The notes beneath the pieces were generated by a model. It was not told the DNA's origin and made no database searches. It worked only from the letters and a program-made list of their open reading frames with translations. Below, piece by piece: positions 1 to 11,084 of a stretch of 64,000 nucleotides of DNA. Source of the stretch: Conus ventricosus (Eukaryota; Mollusca; Gastropoda; Neogastropoda; Conidae); assembly GCA_018398815.1 (NCBI GenBank), contig CM031600.1, positions 48,942,045-49,006,044 of the forward strand, written 5' to 3'. How positions within the stretch are numbered: the stretch's first letter is position 1; every line of letters starts with the position of its first letter. The position numbers and the translations under genes are program-made.

Positions 1-1590
1 CAGACAAAGATGACCACAACTTCAGCTATCACTGGGTGGTGGTGTGTGTACGAAGATGGCTGATCAGGCCGATGCTTGCATAGAATAGTCTGTTGCAGTG
101 TGGACAGTGCAGGCTTGGAGATGAGCCAGGCTGAAAGGTGGTGCTTTCTCTGTTTTTACAAAACTGACGTTTTTGCTCTTGTACCTCCACTCGCCTTGTT
201 TCAAAGTCTTTCATTCCAGATTTGATCTAGTGCGCCACGTTGAGCGATCTTGCGCAGCTTCTTCCCAGGAGGCAGGGGGCGATGCTACAGCACTCAGTGA
301 GGCCTTCAATGTGTCTTTGTAGCGCTTCCTTTGTCCTCCATGGGAACGCTTGCCTTCCAGCAGCTCGACGTGAACAGCCTCTTCGGGAGAGGATTTTCTT
401 CCATACGATGTATATGCCCTACCCACCTGGGTTGAGAGCGTATTAGCATTGCATGAATGGTTTCCATGTGGGCCTTCTGAAGCACCTCTGTATCTGGTAC
501 TTTGTCCTGCCATTTGATGTGCAGCAAGGTCCTGAGGCATTTCATATGGGAAGAGTTCAGCTGCCTGGCATACCTTCCAATTTCCACAAGCATACAGCAG
601 AGATGTCAATACAACTGCACGATACACTTTGAGCTTGGTCTGCAGACGTATTCCTCGTCTTTCCCACACCTTTTTTCGGAGTCTGTCGAAGGATGCATTA
701 GACTTAGCAATCCTACATGCACCTTCCTCGTCGATGTTGGCGGTTCGTGATAAAGTACTACCACGATAGACACACTTATCTACCACTGTACGTTTCTGGC
801 CATTGACTGTGATGCTTGGCTCAAACATAGAGTATAGGGTTGTAGAAAGTTGTTGATGCAGTACTTCAGTCTTTTTCGTGCTGATTGTGAGACCGAAGTC
901 GTCACACACTTTGGCAAAGCGGTTCATGCTGTCTTGCATATCAACTGAGTGGCAGCATTCAATGCGCAGTCATCGGCGAAGAGAAAGTCACGGGCAGTGT
1001 CCTGGACTTTGGTTTTGGACTGGATCCTCCTCAAGTTGAAGAGCTTTCCATCAGTCACGTATTTAAAGCCAGCTCTCATGTCACCATCTCGGACAGCATC
1101 CGTCAGCATGGAAGAAAACATCATACTGAAGAGAATGGGGACTACCATGCAGCTCTGCTTAATATATATGACACAGAGAATGGTTATGAGTACTCTCCAT
1201 CATCCTGCACTCTTGCCTGCATACCGTCATGAAAGTGCCTGACCACTGAGATGAATTTTGTGAGGCATCCAAACTTGGCCGTGATCTTCCAGAACCGTTC
1301 GCGGCAGACGGTGTCCAATGCCATGGTCAGGCCCCCAAATGTGATGTGGAGACTGACGTTCTGCTCCTGACATTTCTTTCGTAGTTGCCGTGCAGCGAAA
1401 ATCATGTCCACAGTGCTGCGACCCCTCCTGGATCCGCACTGGCTCTCAGGTAGCAACCCTTGCTCCAGGTGCTGATCGAGACGGTTGAGTAGGCTTCTGG
1501 CCAGAATCTTTCCGGCGATGGAGAGCTGTGAGATGCCACGGCGATTGTCACATATTTTCCATTTCCTCGGAAGTTTCTCTTGGTTTCACA
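1..1590 (-). mobile_element. LINE fragment, reverse transcriptase with C-terminal C2H2 finger
   Basis: Minus-strand non-LTR retrotransposon, truncated at its 5' end near 1,590. Read from 1,590 downwards, frame-broken pieces give the reverse transcriptase N-part (LSIAGKILARSLLNRL, then a degenerate QCGSRRGRSTVDMIF), the FADDCALNAAT catalytic block near 970-1,000, and the thumb/connection region (GLTISTKKTEV). The C-terminal part contains KWQDKVPDTEVL and a GGQRKRYKDTLK motif. At 29-214 there is a terminal C2H2 finger (CPHCNRLFYASIGLISHLRT, His ligands at the end). The endonuclease part is missing. At least four frameshifts make it non-functional. The clade is not assigned; the RT-plus-C2H2 layout is familiar from I/R1-type and related LINEs of aquatic animals. 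Confidence 0.85.
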
Positions 1591-1847
1591 TGACTGGAAT
1601 AACTCACTGAGTGTTGGAACATATACGCAGTGGTGGAGAACAGGCGCAGGGAAACTACGCTGCTATGACGATGGCACACGGAGAGGATGGGCGATTAAAG
1701 GAGAAAAAATGGGGTGGATGGGGAGATGGCGCGGAGACGGGAGGGGCGAGTGGAGGGGTGGATAAGACAAGAGAACAATAGCGATAACATGACGGAGAAT
1801 GACAATGCTACTAAAATGTGCAACTTCTTTTTCCAAACACAGACACG

Positions 1848-1857
<10 letters not shown>
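1591..1857. other. LINE-flanking unique-looking DNA, duplicated at 26.6 kb
   Basis: No coding signal. This stretch (purine-rich GGAGATGGCGCGGAGACGGG near 1,720) is repeated almost base for base at 26,590-26,853, so it belongs to a larger duplicated block that starts at about 1,367 and continues after the assembly gap. Confidence 0.6.
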
Positions 1858-1910
<53 letters not shown>

Positions 1911-1930
1911 TATATATATATATAATATAT
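1858..1930. repeat. (AT)n microsatellite
   Basis: Nearly pure AT dinucleotide run preceded by a short CT run. It marks the junction between the duplicated LINE flank and the inverted-repeat units. Confidence 0.95.
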
Positions 1931-2601
1931 GGGATTGCATTCTTCTTAAGACTGAAAAGGCAGAGGAGTCAAATTACCACTTTTCCGCGGTCACTGAGGA
2001 GAAACAACAAGGTTTCGAAATATCGGTATATGACCAGGATTTTATGTTAGTGAGTTTCCCTCCCTATTGGAGGATGTCTCCCCCTTGGAGACTGTAAGCT
2101 TGCTGAAGGCTCATTTTGAGAAGCATTTATTTTATTTTTCCCCATTCACCCACTCAAGCACATACTGTTAGTTAGGCAGAATCATTTTCCCACTGCAGAT
2201 ATGAATGCTTATCTCCCCCTATTTCTTCAATCTAAGACATAAGAGCAAGCTTTGTTTAAATTCAATATTTCCTGCAGTCATTGCAACACCAAGCTGCTCT
2301 GTAAGGTTGCTGGAACGGTGCTCGTACTTATCCTTGGAATTTATTAGTTTGTTGTATTTTAGTCCTTGCGGATTCATTCCAAGAACTGGCCTTCAGCACT
2401 TGTGTCTTAAGAGGATATCTTTTTATATTTTCTACTTTTCACAAGAAAATGTAGTTGTTTGCTCTTTCATGATTTTCTTTTGCTTCTTAGGTGGCACCTT
2501 TGGTTGGTTTTTGAAAACTCAACAAACATACTACGGTATTGCACACCAGCCTTTTCTGGATTGCATTCTTCTTAAGACTGAAAAGGCAGAGGAGTCAAAT
2601 T
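1931..2601 (+). repeat. Penelope-associated repeat unit, plus orientation
   Basis: Non-coding unit that begins GGGATTGCATTCTTCTTAAG and recurs in reverse orientation at 3,797-4,225 and 26,898-27,330. It ends in the 12-bp sequence AGGAGTCAAATT (2,590-2,601), which is repeated at 3,361-3,372 around an inserted element. Similar units always lie next to the Penelope-like coding fragment, so they are probably its flanking or pseudo-LTR repeats (inference). Confidence 0.6.
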
Positions 2602-3360
2602 CCACTGCGAGTGTGGCATAGCAGTCAACACCAGGGGAGAGGTGGCAGATCTCCTTTGAAGGATGCTGACGTGAGAGGTCAGCGTCATTGGGCGGCACAG
2701 ACAACCTTCCAGCCATGTGGGTGACGACGGGTCTAGCCTGTGTCGCCGGGGACGGCTCCTGGAGGTGTGGGGCGATTGACGAAGGAGCGCTGCCTGACTG
2801 CGACTACCGTGGCCTGGAATACCGTGCTGTTTTAAGGGGTGACAGACATGGGGGCACTCCTTACGGGGTTGGGCTGAAAAATTGCCCTCTCGGCCGCAGT
2901 CAGCGAGTCCCCGCCCAAGTTTGTGGGACTCGTGCAGTGCTCCAGCGACTTTCGCCTGCTCCCTCCTTGGGGCGGCCTCACGCGGCACAGGACCATCGCC
3001 ACCCGAGCATGAAGAAGGCCGCCCGGTGGTCCTGAAGACAGCCTGATGTTTGGGGGACAGCAGGCAACACACACCGACGCCTACCGTCGGTCGACCAAGA
3101 TCCTGAAACTGAACCAACGTTCAAGACCAACTCCACCAAACTTGAACCAACTTTCAAGAAGATAATGACTAGAATTGAGCCAATGTTCAAGAGGAACGCG
3201 AGCTCTTGGGAGACAAATGCGACGACCCTCACCGAAACTACCCACTTCTGCCAGGCGAAAAACTGTTGCCACAAATATGCAGACTTTTGTCTGCATGAAC
3301 CTTGTCCTTAAGGGCCTCAGGCCCCAAAAGGACGTTAATCTCACCACCAAAGCAAAAGCA
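2602..3360 (+). mobile_element. Retroposon insertion (759 bp) with 12-bp target-site duplication
   Basis: A GC-rich block flanked by perfect direct repeats AGGAGTCAAATT (2,590-2,601 and 3,361-3,372). The empty site is visible in the homologous units at 4,180-4,190 and 27,280-27,290 (reverse orientation), where the sequence runs straight through. The 3' end is AC/A-rich (CACCAAAGCAAAAGCA). A 12-bp duplication and an A-rich tail fit L1-type target-primed insertion. No conserved protein was recognised inside; it may be a 5'-truncated LINE or a SINE-like element. Confidence 0.65.
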
Positions 3361-3747
3361 AGGAGTCAAATTACCACTTTCCGCGGTCACTGAGGAGCAA
3401 CAACAAGGTTTCGAAATATCGGTATATGACCAGGAGTTATATGTTAGTGAGTTTCCCTCCCTATTGGAGGATGTCTCCCCCTTGGAGACTGTAAGCTTGC
3501 TGAAGGCTCATTTTGAGAAGCATTTATTTTATTTTTCCCCATTCACCCACTCAAGCACATACTGTTAGTTAGGCAGAATCATCTACCACTGCAGATATGA
3601 ATGCTTATCTCCCCTATTTCTTCAATCTAAGACATAAGAGCAAGCTTTGTTTATAATTCAATATTTCTTGCAGTCATTGCAACACCAAGCTGCTCTGTAA
3701 GTTGCTGGAACGGTGCTCGGTACTTATCCTTGGAATTTATTAGTTTG

Positions 3748-3791
<44 letters not shown>

Positions 3792-4190
3792 ATACAACAA
3801 ACTAATAAATTCCAAGGAAAAGTACCGAGCACCATTCCAGCAGCTTACAGAGCAGCTTGGGGTTGCAATGACTGCACAAAAAATATTGAATTATAAACAA
3901 AGCTTGCTCTTAGTCTTAGATTGAAGAAATAGGGGGAGATAAGCATTCATATCTGCAGTGGTAGATAATTCTGCCTAACTAACAGTATGTGCTTGAGTGG
4001 GTGAATGGGGAAAAAAAAATAAAATAAATGCTTCTCAAAATGAGCCTTCAGCAAGCTTATATAGTCTCCAAGGGGAAGACAATCTCCAATAGGGAGGAAA
4101 CTCACTAACATATAACTCCTGGTCAGATACCGACATTTCGAAACCTGATTGTTTCTCCTCAGTGACCGCGGAAAGTGGTAATTTGACTCC
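3361..4190. repeat. Large imperfect palindrome centred on an (AT)n run
   Basis: The arm 3,363-3,745 is the reverse complement of 3,797-4,190 with few mismatches. The ~45-bp AT run between them would form the loop. Landmarks are GTCATTGCAACACCAAGCTG in the left arm and its complement CAGCTTGGGGTTGCAATGAC in the right arm. No gene is supported. Confidence 0.8.
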
Positions 4191-4435
4191 TCTGCCTTTT
4201 CGGTTTTAAGAAGAATGCAATCCCAGAAAAGGCTGGTGTGCAATACCGTAGTATGTTTGTTGAGTTTTCAAAAAACCAACCAAAGGTGCCACCTAAGAAG
4301 CAAAAGAAAATCATGAAAGAGCAAAACAAGCTACATTCTCTTGTGAAAAGTAGAAAAAATACAAAGATAACCTCTTAAGACACAAGTGCTGAGGGCCAGT
4401 TCTTGGAATGAATTCGCAAGGGGCTAAATTACAAC
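4191..4435 (-). repeat. Remainder of Penelope-associated repeat unit, minus orientation
   Basis: Continues the minus-orientation unit beyond the palindrome and matches the reverse complement of 2,340-2,570. No start-to-stop reading frame of interest. Confidence 0.5.
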
Positions 4436-5990
4436 TAATAAATTCCAAGGATAAGTACCGAGCACTATTCCAGCAACTTACAGAGCAGCTTGGTGTTGCA
4501 ATGACTGCAAAAAATATTGAATTATAAACAAAGCTTGCTCTTATGTCTTTGATTGAAGAAATGTCTTAGATTGAGGACATTTTTCCCCCTTCACCCACTC
4601 AAGCACATACTGTTAGTTAGGCAGAATTATCTACCACTGCAGATATGAATGCTTATCTCCCCTATTTCTTCAATCTAAGACATAAGAGCAAGCTTTGTTT
4701 ATAATTCAATATTTTTTGCAGTCATTGCAACACCAAGCTGCTCTGCAAGTTGCTGGAATGGTGCTTGGTACTTATCCTTGGAATTTATTAGTTGTGATTT
4801 TGGAAGATTTTGCCTTGCTGACATAAAAAACAACCCAAGAATCATTGAAAATAAGAAAAAAGAACTATGCAATATCTTCCAAAATCGCAACTTAAAAATT
4901 ACCATTGAAGCAAACAAAAAGGTAGTGGAACTACTTAGACATAACACTGGATCTCAATAATCACATATATAAACCACACAAGAAACCCAACGACACACCT
5001 CTTTATGTACACATCAAAGTAACCATCCACCATCTGTATTAAAGACCATACCCCACGCATAAACAAGAGACTATCAAATCTGTGATGCAGTGAGTGTTCA
5101 ACAATGCAGCAGTAGAATACCAGGAGGCACTACAAAGAAGTGGATACAATTACAAACTACAATACAACCCAGACAACAACACAAATAAAAGCAAGAAAAA
5201 TAGAAAAAAGAAAAAATCATATGGTACAACGACGGGAAACTCAAAACAAACATAGGGAAAGAATTCTTCAAAATCTTAATAACTTGATTTCCAAAAGAAC
5301 ACAAACTGTCCAAAATATTTAACGAAAACACTGTCAAACTATCGTACTCATGTATGCCCAACCTCAAAAACCTAATTGATGCATCCAACAAAATGAAAAC
5401 CAACACAGCAAAGAAGGATGAAGAAAGGAAATCTTGCAACTGCACTAAAAAAGAGCAGTGTCCACTAAGCAATAAATGTCTTCACAACAATATTGTATAC
5501 CAGGCTACCGTGACATCAGTAAATGAAAAAGAAACATACATAGGGATCACTGAAAAACCACTTCAAAATCAGATATGCAAACCAAAAACAGTCATTCAAC
5601 AAAGAAAAATACAAAACCAAACTGAATTGAGCAAATACATCTGGAAACTTAAAGACGCAAAAATAAACTATAACATATCCTGGAAAATCATAAAAAAGGT
5701 ATCACCATACAGCAATATTTCAAAAAGATGCAACCTATGCCTAACTGAAAAATGGCTAATACTATGTAAACCCCACTTAGCAACTCTTAATACTTAAACA
5801 GAAATAGTAAATAACTGCAGGCATAAATGAAAATCGTTGTTAGTGAACACACCCGTACAACAACCTGAAAACCCCCCACAAAACACGTGCAACCAACACG
5901 CACGTAAACACAGCTGCAACCGGGCCCCACACGCTATATAACACCGGGGGTGGGCAACCCAAACTCCATCCTGACGAAGAAACAAATTTG
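4436..5990 (+). mobile_element. Penelope-like element fragment (RT C-terminus plus GIY-YIG endonuclease)
   Basis: Begins with a second small inverted repeat (4,436-4,560 against 4,663-4,792), followed by broken coding sequence at 4,795-5,810. Readable pieces in order: [40 protein letters not shown] (after a frameshift); the GYNYKLQYNP region; a Cys-rich CNCTKKEQCPLSNKCLHNN; YIGIT for the GIY-YIG core; [20 protein letters not shown]; and [12 protein letters not shown]. This order (RT tail, CCHH-like linker, GIY-YIG) is that of endonuclease-bearing Penelope-like elements. The RT palm is absent and several frameshifts occur, so this is a dead 3' fragment. The 3' end near 5,990 has CCGGGGGTGGGCAACCC and CTGACGAAGAAAC. 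Confidence 0.7.
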
Positions 5991-6023
5991 TGGATATTTT
6001 TGATACTCCTCTTGATACTTGTT

Positions 6024-6130
6024 TTATATATATATATTATATATATATATATTATATATATTATATATATATATATATATATAATAATATATATATTATA
6101 TATATATTATATATATATATATATTCTGTA
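6024..6130. repeat. (AT)n microsatellite
   Basis: Interrupted AT/ATT run separating the Penelope-like 3' end from the LINE-bearing block; repeated at 10,739-10,842. Confidence 0.95.
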
Positions 6131-6354
6131 CAATTCTTAGCCACTCACAATGCTTGGGTTATTGAACAGCAGAGCTGACCAATCTTTTGATCTCCCTTGC
6201 ATCCTTGAATGGATCCTCAAGCATAGGCTCAAAGATTGTCCCCTACATTGTATACTGTTTGAATAATGCTCTTAGTTTTTCAGCAACTTTTTGCCTCTCC
6301 ACACTTTTGTTTTGTTCCATTTACTACCCCTTCGCTGGCTGCTTTGGGGGTGCT
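6131..6354 (-). other. Short coding-like remnant, origin unknown
   Basis: On the minus strand, the pieces MERQKV and DAREIKRLVSSAV are readable here. They are better preserved in the second copy at 10,850-11,022 (GDIFEPMLRIHSWDAREIKR). It might be the tail of another element's protein. No family recognised. Confidence 0.3.
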
Positions 6355-8570
6355 GTTGGATTCTTTTTTGAACCCTTGGTGGCTGAGAGGCGATGGCGCG
6401 CCACGGGACTGACTGTGCACAGGGAAATATATCAAACTGCGAGAAATCATGTTACTGACATTGTTCATCAAGCAAAAACTTTTTTCTATTCTTCAAGATA
6501 TTGGCCTGTAATACGGCCAAGCAACTATTTAATGTCACAAATAGTCTCCTAGGCAAAGTCAGCTACTCCCCCCTTCCCACCATCTTCCAAACTCAAGAGC
6601 TCCCACAGAAATTCTTAGAGTTTTTCAATGGCAAAAATTGACACTATCCGTGAAAAGCTAGATTCTACTGCACCTGTACATTCTCTAAATGACAAAGTTT
6701 ACTGTGGACCTCTTTTGGCTTGTTTTAGCCCTGTTAGTCAAGACTATGTCAAAAAACTTTGTTTGCAATGCAGCCCTAAATCATTTGAACTGGATGCCAT
6801 TCCCACAAACTTGCTCTATCAGTGCATTGATGACGTTCTACCCATCTTACTCATGTTATCAATACCTCTTTGTCCTCTGGTCACGTTCCTGAAATCTTCC
6901 GGTCCGCAGTGGTCAGTCCATTGATCAAGAAACCTTCTTTAGATAAAAATGTTTTAAAGAATTATCGATCTGTATCAAATTTGTAATTTCTATCAAAATT
7001 ATTGGATAAGATCGTTTTGGAACAAATTCTAGAACATCTCGAAAAGAATCATCTTTTAAATCCTCATCAGTCTGCTTACAGACAAGGCCATAGTTGTGGG
7101 GACAGCACTCCTCCGTATAGCCAATGACCTCCTCTGCAGGCTTGACGATGGGAATGTTTCCTTATTAGCGATGTTAGAACCTCTCGCAGCATTTGACACG
7201 ATCGATCATAATATTTTGTTCTCACGGCTCCAAACTTCCTTTGGATTCAAAGACACAGCTCTCGACTGGATTATCTCTTACTTGACTGGAAGGACTCAGA
7301 CAGTGTGTGTACAGGGTAGATACTCAGGCAGTTCTCCTTTAGGTACGGTGTGCCTCAGGGTTCTGTACTGGGGCCAGTTCTTTTTGTGCTGTATGCTAGT
7401 CCTGTGTCTGACGTCATCAGTGGTCACGCCATGTCGCATGAGAGCTTTGCTGATGATACTCAGCTTCATCAGTCGGCTCCCATTGCTGAAATTGACTCAC
7501 TGATTTCTCGGACGCGGGGGGCTGCATTGCAGACCTGAAGGACTGGATGACAACCAACAAACTACAACTAAACGACGACAAGACGGAACTCATGCTCGTG
7601 ACAAAACAGCCTAACCATCCTTCTCTGCCTTCAACTGTCACTATCAATGACTGTACTGTCTCTGTCTCCACCTCTGTCTGCAGTCTAGGGGTCATTCTTG
7701 ACCAATCCCTCACCTTTGAGAAAAAGGTTTCAAATATTTGCAAGATTGCCTATTTAGAACTAAGAAAAATCAGCTCCGTACGTCACCTTCTCTCTACAGA
7801 TGCTACAAAAACTCTCATTTGTGCATTTGTCTCATCTAGAATTGATTACTGCAACTCACTTTTGGCCGGCCCTTTCCAAAATACCTGATAGAAAGATTAC
7901 AGCGAATCCAAAATCATGCAGCCTGAGTCGTCTGTAGAGCAGGAAAATATGATCACATTTCGCCTCTACTTCACTCTCTTCACTGGCTTATCTGTCTCAA
8001 ACCGTATCTCGTACAAAAATTCAATTCTCACTTTCTCTGCTCTCTTTGAAAATGGACCTTCTTATCTCACAGATCTCCTTAAAATGTACACCCCCTCTCG
8101 ACAACTACGCTCCTGTGCTGACGACCGCCTTCTACGAATGACTCGCTTCAGGACTACTACTGGTGAAAGATCCTTTTCTTTTCAAGCTCCAGCGACGTGG
8201 AACAGACTGCCAGACTCTCTCGGACATTCAGATTTACCCCTTCTTTCAAGTTTTAAACTTAAAACCATCTATTTTCTCATAGTTAATCAATGCTGTGGGG
8301 GGGGGGGGGGGGAGGAGGAGGGGGGGGGGGGCAACCTAGCTCATAGCCGTCTGGGCCTGTTCAAATGTTGTGTATGTGTATGTTCTCCATTACATGTATT
8401 TGTTGTATGACTGAACGTTATGGATTTTAAATGTTTGCAGTGATACTTGAAAAATAAGTGAATGTCACACTCGTAGGATTAGGATTTGTTTGTTCAAATC
8501 TTTGCCAACGACTGAAGAATTGTTAACCTGCACTTGTTTTCCCCCCACTACTTCATTGTTCAGCATTATA
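6355..8570 (+). mobile_element. CR1/L2-group LINE, reverse transcriptase half, pseudogenised
   Basis: Plus-strand LINE lacking its endonuclease. Readable in order across frames: REIYQTARNHVTDIVHQAKT (linker), DAIPTNLLYQ, the degenerate palm A block AAFDTIDHNILFSRL (7,185-7,225), SYLTGRTQTVCVQGRYSG, PQGSVLGPVLFVLYA, catalytic FADDTQLHQSAP (7,445-7,485), MTTNKLQLNDDKTELMLV and GVILDQSLTFEKKVSNICK. The C-terminal domain carries RIDYCNSLLAG and APATWNRLPDSL. Frameshifts at about 6,900, 7,090, 7,330, 7,520 and 7,890 leave it dead. A G-rich run follows the coding end. A more damaged duplicate lies at 11,085-13,346. Confidence 0.85.
8297..8331. repeat. Poly-G tract
   Basis: G run interrupted by GAGGAGGA in the 3' part of the LINE; the duplicate copy has it at 13,041-13,086. 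Confidence 0.9.
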
Positions 8571-8576
8571 TATATT

Positions 8577-9085
8577 TGTGACATTCATTCATAAGCTCGG
8601 TTCATTTTCATTAAGAAAATGACGCAATCGATACATGACGTCTATTCGCTCTGCGCTGGATTAATATTTCTATGTCCAAACGACAAAAACTAATTGTTAG
8701 TTTTTGCTTTACGGCCAGTACGTTTATAATTTCAAGCGTCATGCAGACTTGCATTTGTATTAATAATAAAATGATTTACAATTGTAGGGCATCGAAAACC
8801 GTCGTACTGACCAATCGCGACTGTCAAGTGTCAGTAGTGTCTCTGTCCGCGCATGTGCGGTAGATAGTAACGGTTGAATCCTGCCATCTTTGATCAGCCC
8901 GGACGTCGTGGAATTGGCTCCGTAGAAAAGGTCCAATTATTTGAAGAGCAAGAAACCTTTTGAAGGTATCAGTCTAGGCCGGACTGAAGGGATTCACAGA
9001 GCATTCGACAACATCCACAATTTTTTCGGGGAAAGCTGACGAGTCTCATCGGGGGACCGTGGTCGGGAAGTCGAAAACTTGGCCC
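8577..9085 (+). mobile_element. Truncated 5' part of the Ty3/gypsy LTR
   Basis: Starts TGTGACATTCATTCATAAGC exactly as the full LTRs at 13,347 and 20,633 do. It follows their first ~500 bp and then breaks near 9,085 into the duplicated Penelope-associated repeat. It is best explained by the tandem duplication breakpoint falling inside the LTR. Confidence 0.75.
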
Positions 9086-9094
9086 ACAATGTAA

Positions 9095-10735
9095 TGCATT
9101 AGGAAATTCCAAGTAAAAGTACCGAGCACTATTCCCAGCAACTTACAGAGCAGCTGGTGTTGCAATGACTGCAAACAATATTTGAAATTATAAACAAAAG
9201 CCTTGCTCTTATGTCTTAGATTGAAGAAAAGTCTTAGATTGAGGACATTTTTCCCCTTCACGCCCCCACTCAAGCACATACTGTTATTTAGGGACAATTA
9301 TCTACCACTTGCAGATATGAATGCTTATCTCCCCTTGATTTCATCAATCTAAGACATAAGAGCAAGCTTTGTTTAAATTCTATATTTTTTGCAGTCATTG
9401 CAACACCAAGCTGCTCTGCAAGTTGCTGGAATGGGTGCTTGGTACTTATCCATGGGAATTTATTAGTTGTGATTTTGGAAGATTTAGCCTTGCTGACATA
9501 AAAAACAACCCAAGCATATCATTGAAAATAAGAAAAAGAACTATCAACATCTTCCAAATCGCAACTTAAAATTTACCATTGAAGCCAAACAAAAAGGTAG
9601 GTGAACCTACTTTAGACAATAACACTGGATCTCACTAATCACATTATATAAACCACACAAGAACCCAAACGACACAACCTCTTTATTACACATCAAAAGT
9701 AACCATCCACAATCCATCTGTATTAAAGACCATACCCCACGGCTTAAACAAAGACGATCAAATCGTGATGCAGTGAGTGTTCAAACAATGCACAGAAGAA
9801 ATACCAGGAGGCCCACTACAAAGAAGTGTATACAATTACAAACTACAATACAAACCAGGACAACAACACAAATAAAAGCAAGAAAAAGAGAAAAAGAAAA
9901 ACTCATATGTTGACAACGAGCGGGAAACTCAAAACAACATAGGGAAAAAAATTCTCAAAATCTTAATAACTTGATTTCCAAAAGAACACAAACTGTCCAA
10001 AATATTTAACGAAACACGTGTCAAACGATCGTACACAGTTGGCCCAACTCAAAAACCTAATTGATGCATCCAACAAAATTAAACCAACACAGCAAAGAAG
10101 GATGGAAGAAAGGAAATTCTTGCAACTCACTACAAAAAGAGCAGTGTCCACTAAGCAATAAATGTCCTTCACAACAATATTGTATACTCAGGCTTCCGTG
10201 AACATCAGTAAATGAAAAAGAAACATACAATAGGATCACGTTGGAAAATCCCACTTCAAAAGCAATATGCAAACCAAAAACAGTCATTCCAACAAAGAAA
10301 AATAACAAAACCAAACTGAATTGAGCAAATACATCTGGAAACTTAAAGGACGCAAAAATAAACTATAACATATCCTGGAAAATCATAAAAAAGGGTATCA
10401 CCAAACAGCAATATTTATTTTTTTTTTGTTATTTTTTATCAAAAAGATGCAACCATGCGCTAACGAAAAATGCTAATACTTAATGTAAACCCCACTTAGT
10501 CAACTCTTTAATACTTTAAACAGAAATAGTAAGAACGCAGGCAAAAATGAAAATCGTTGTTATGAACACACCCCGTACAACAACCTGAAAACCCCCCACA
10601 AAACACGTGCAACCACACGCACGTAAACACACTGCAACCGGGCCCCCCCGCTATATAACACCGGGGGTGGGCAACCCAAACATCCCTCCGACGAAGAAAC
10701 AAATTTGTGGATATTTTTGATACTCCTCTTGATAC
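9095..10735 (+). mobile_element. Second, indel-rich copy of the Penelope-like fragment
   Basis: Collinear with 4,436-5,990, with a one-base insertion or deletion every few tens of bases. Only short pieces of the RT tail and GIY-YIG region remain readable, for example [11 protein letters not shown] near 10,315-10,350. A T-rich insertion lies at 10,411-10,439. Confidence 0.7.
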
Positions 10736-10738
10736 TTT

Positions 10739-10797
10739 TTATATATATATATTATATATATAATATATATATTACAAATATATATATCTATCTATAT

Positions 10798-10842
<45 letters not shown>
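10739..10842. repeat. (AT)n microsatellite
   Basis: Duplicate of the AT run at 6,024-6,130. Confidence 0.95.
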
Positions 10843-10844
<2 letters not shown>

Positions 10845-11084
10845 CTGGTACAATCTTAGCCACTTCACAAATGCATGGGTTATGAACAGCAGACTGGACC
10901 ATTCTTTTGATCTCCCTTGCATCCCATGAATGGATCCTCAACATAGGCTCAAAGATGTCCCCTACATTGTATACTGTTTGAATAATGCTCTTAGTTTTTT
11001 CATCAACTTTTTGCCTCTCCACACTTTTGTTTTGTTCATTTCCTACCCTTCGGCTTGGCTGCTTGGGGGTGCGGTTGGATTCTT

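Noticed and set aside
1695..2097. Frames with long Ile-Tyr repeats
   Set aside because: Translation of the (AT)n run; same for frames at 5,990-6,178, 10,792-10,850 and 22,506-22,724.
2572..3117. 181-codon minus-strand frame in the GC-rich insert
   Set aside because: GC-rich DNA gives long chance frames; the sequence resembles no protein family and spans the insertion boundary at 2,602.
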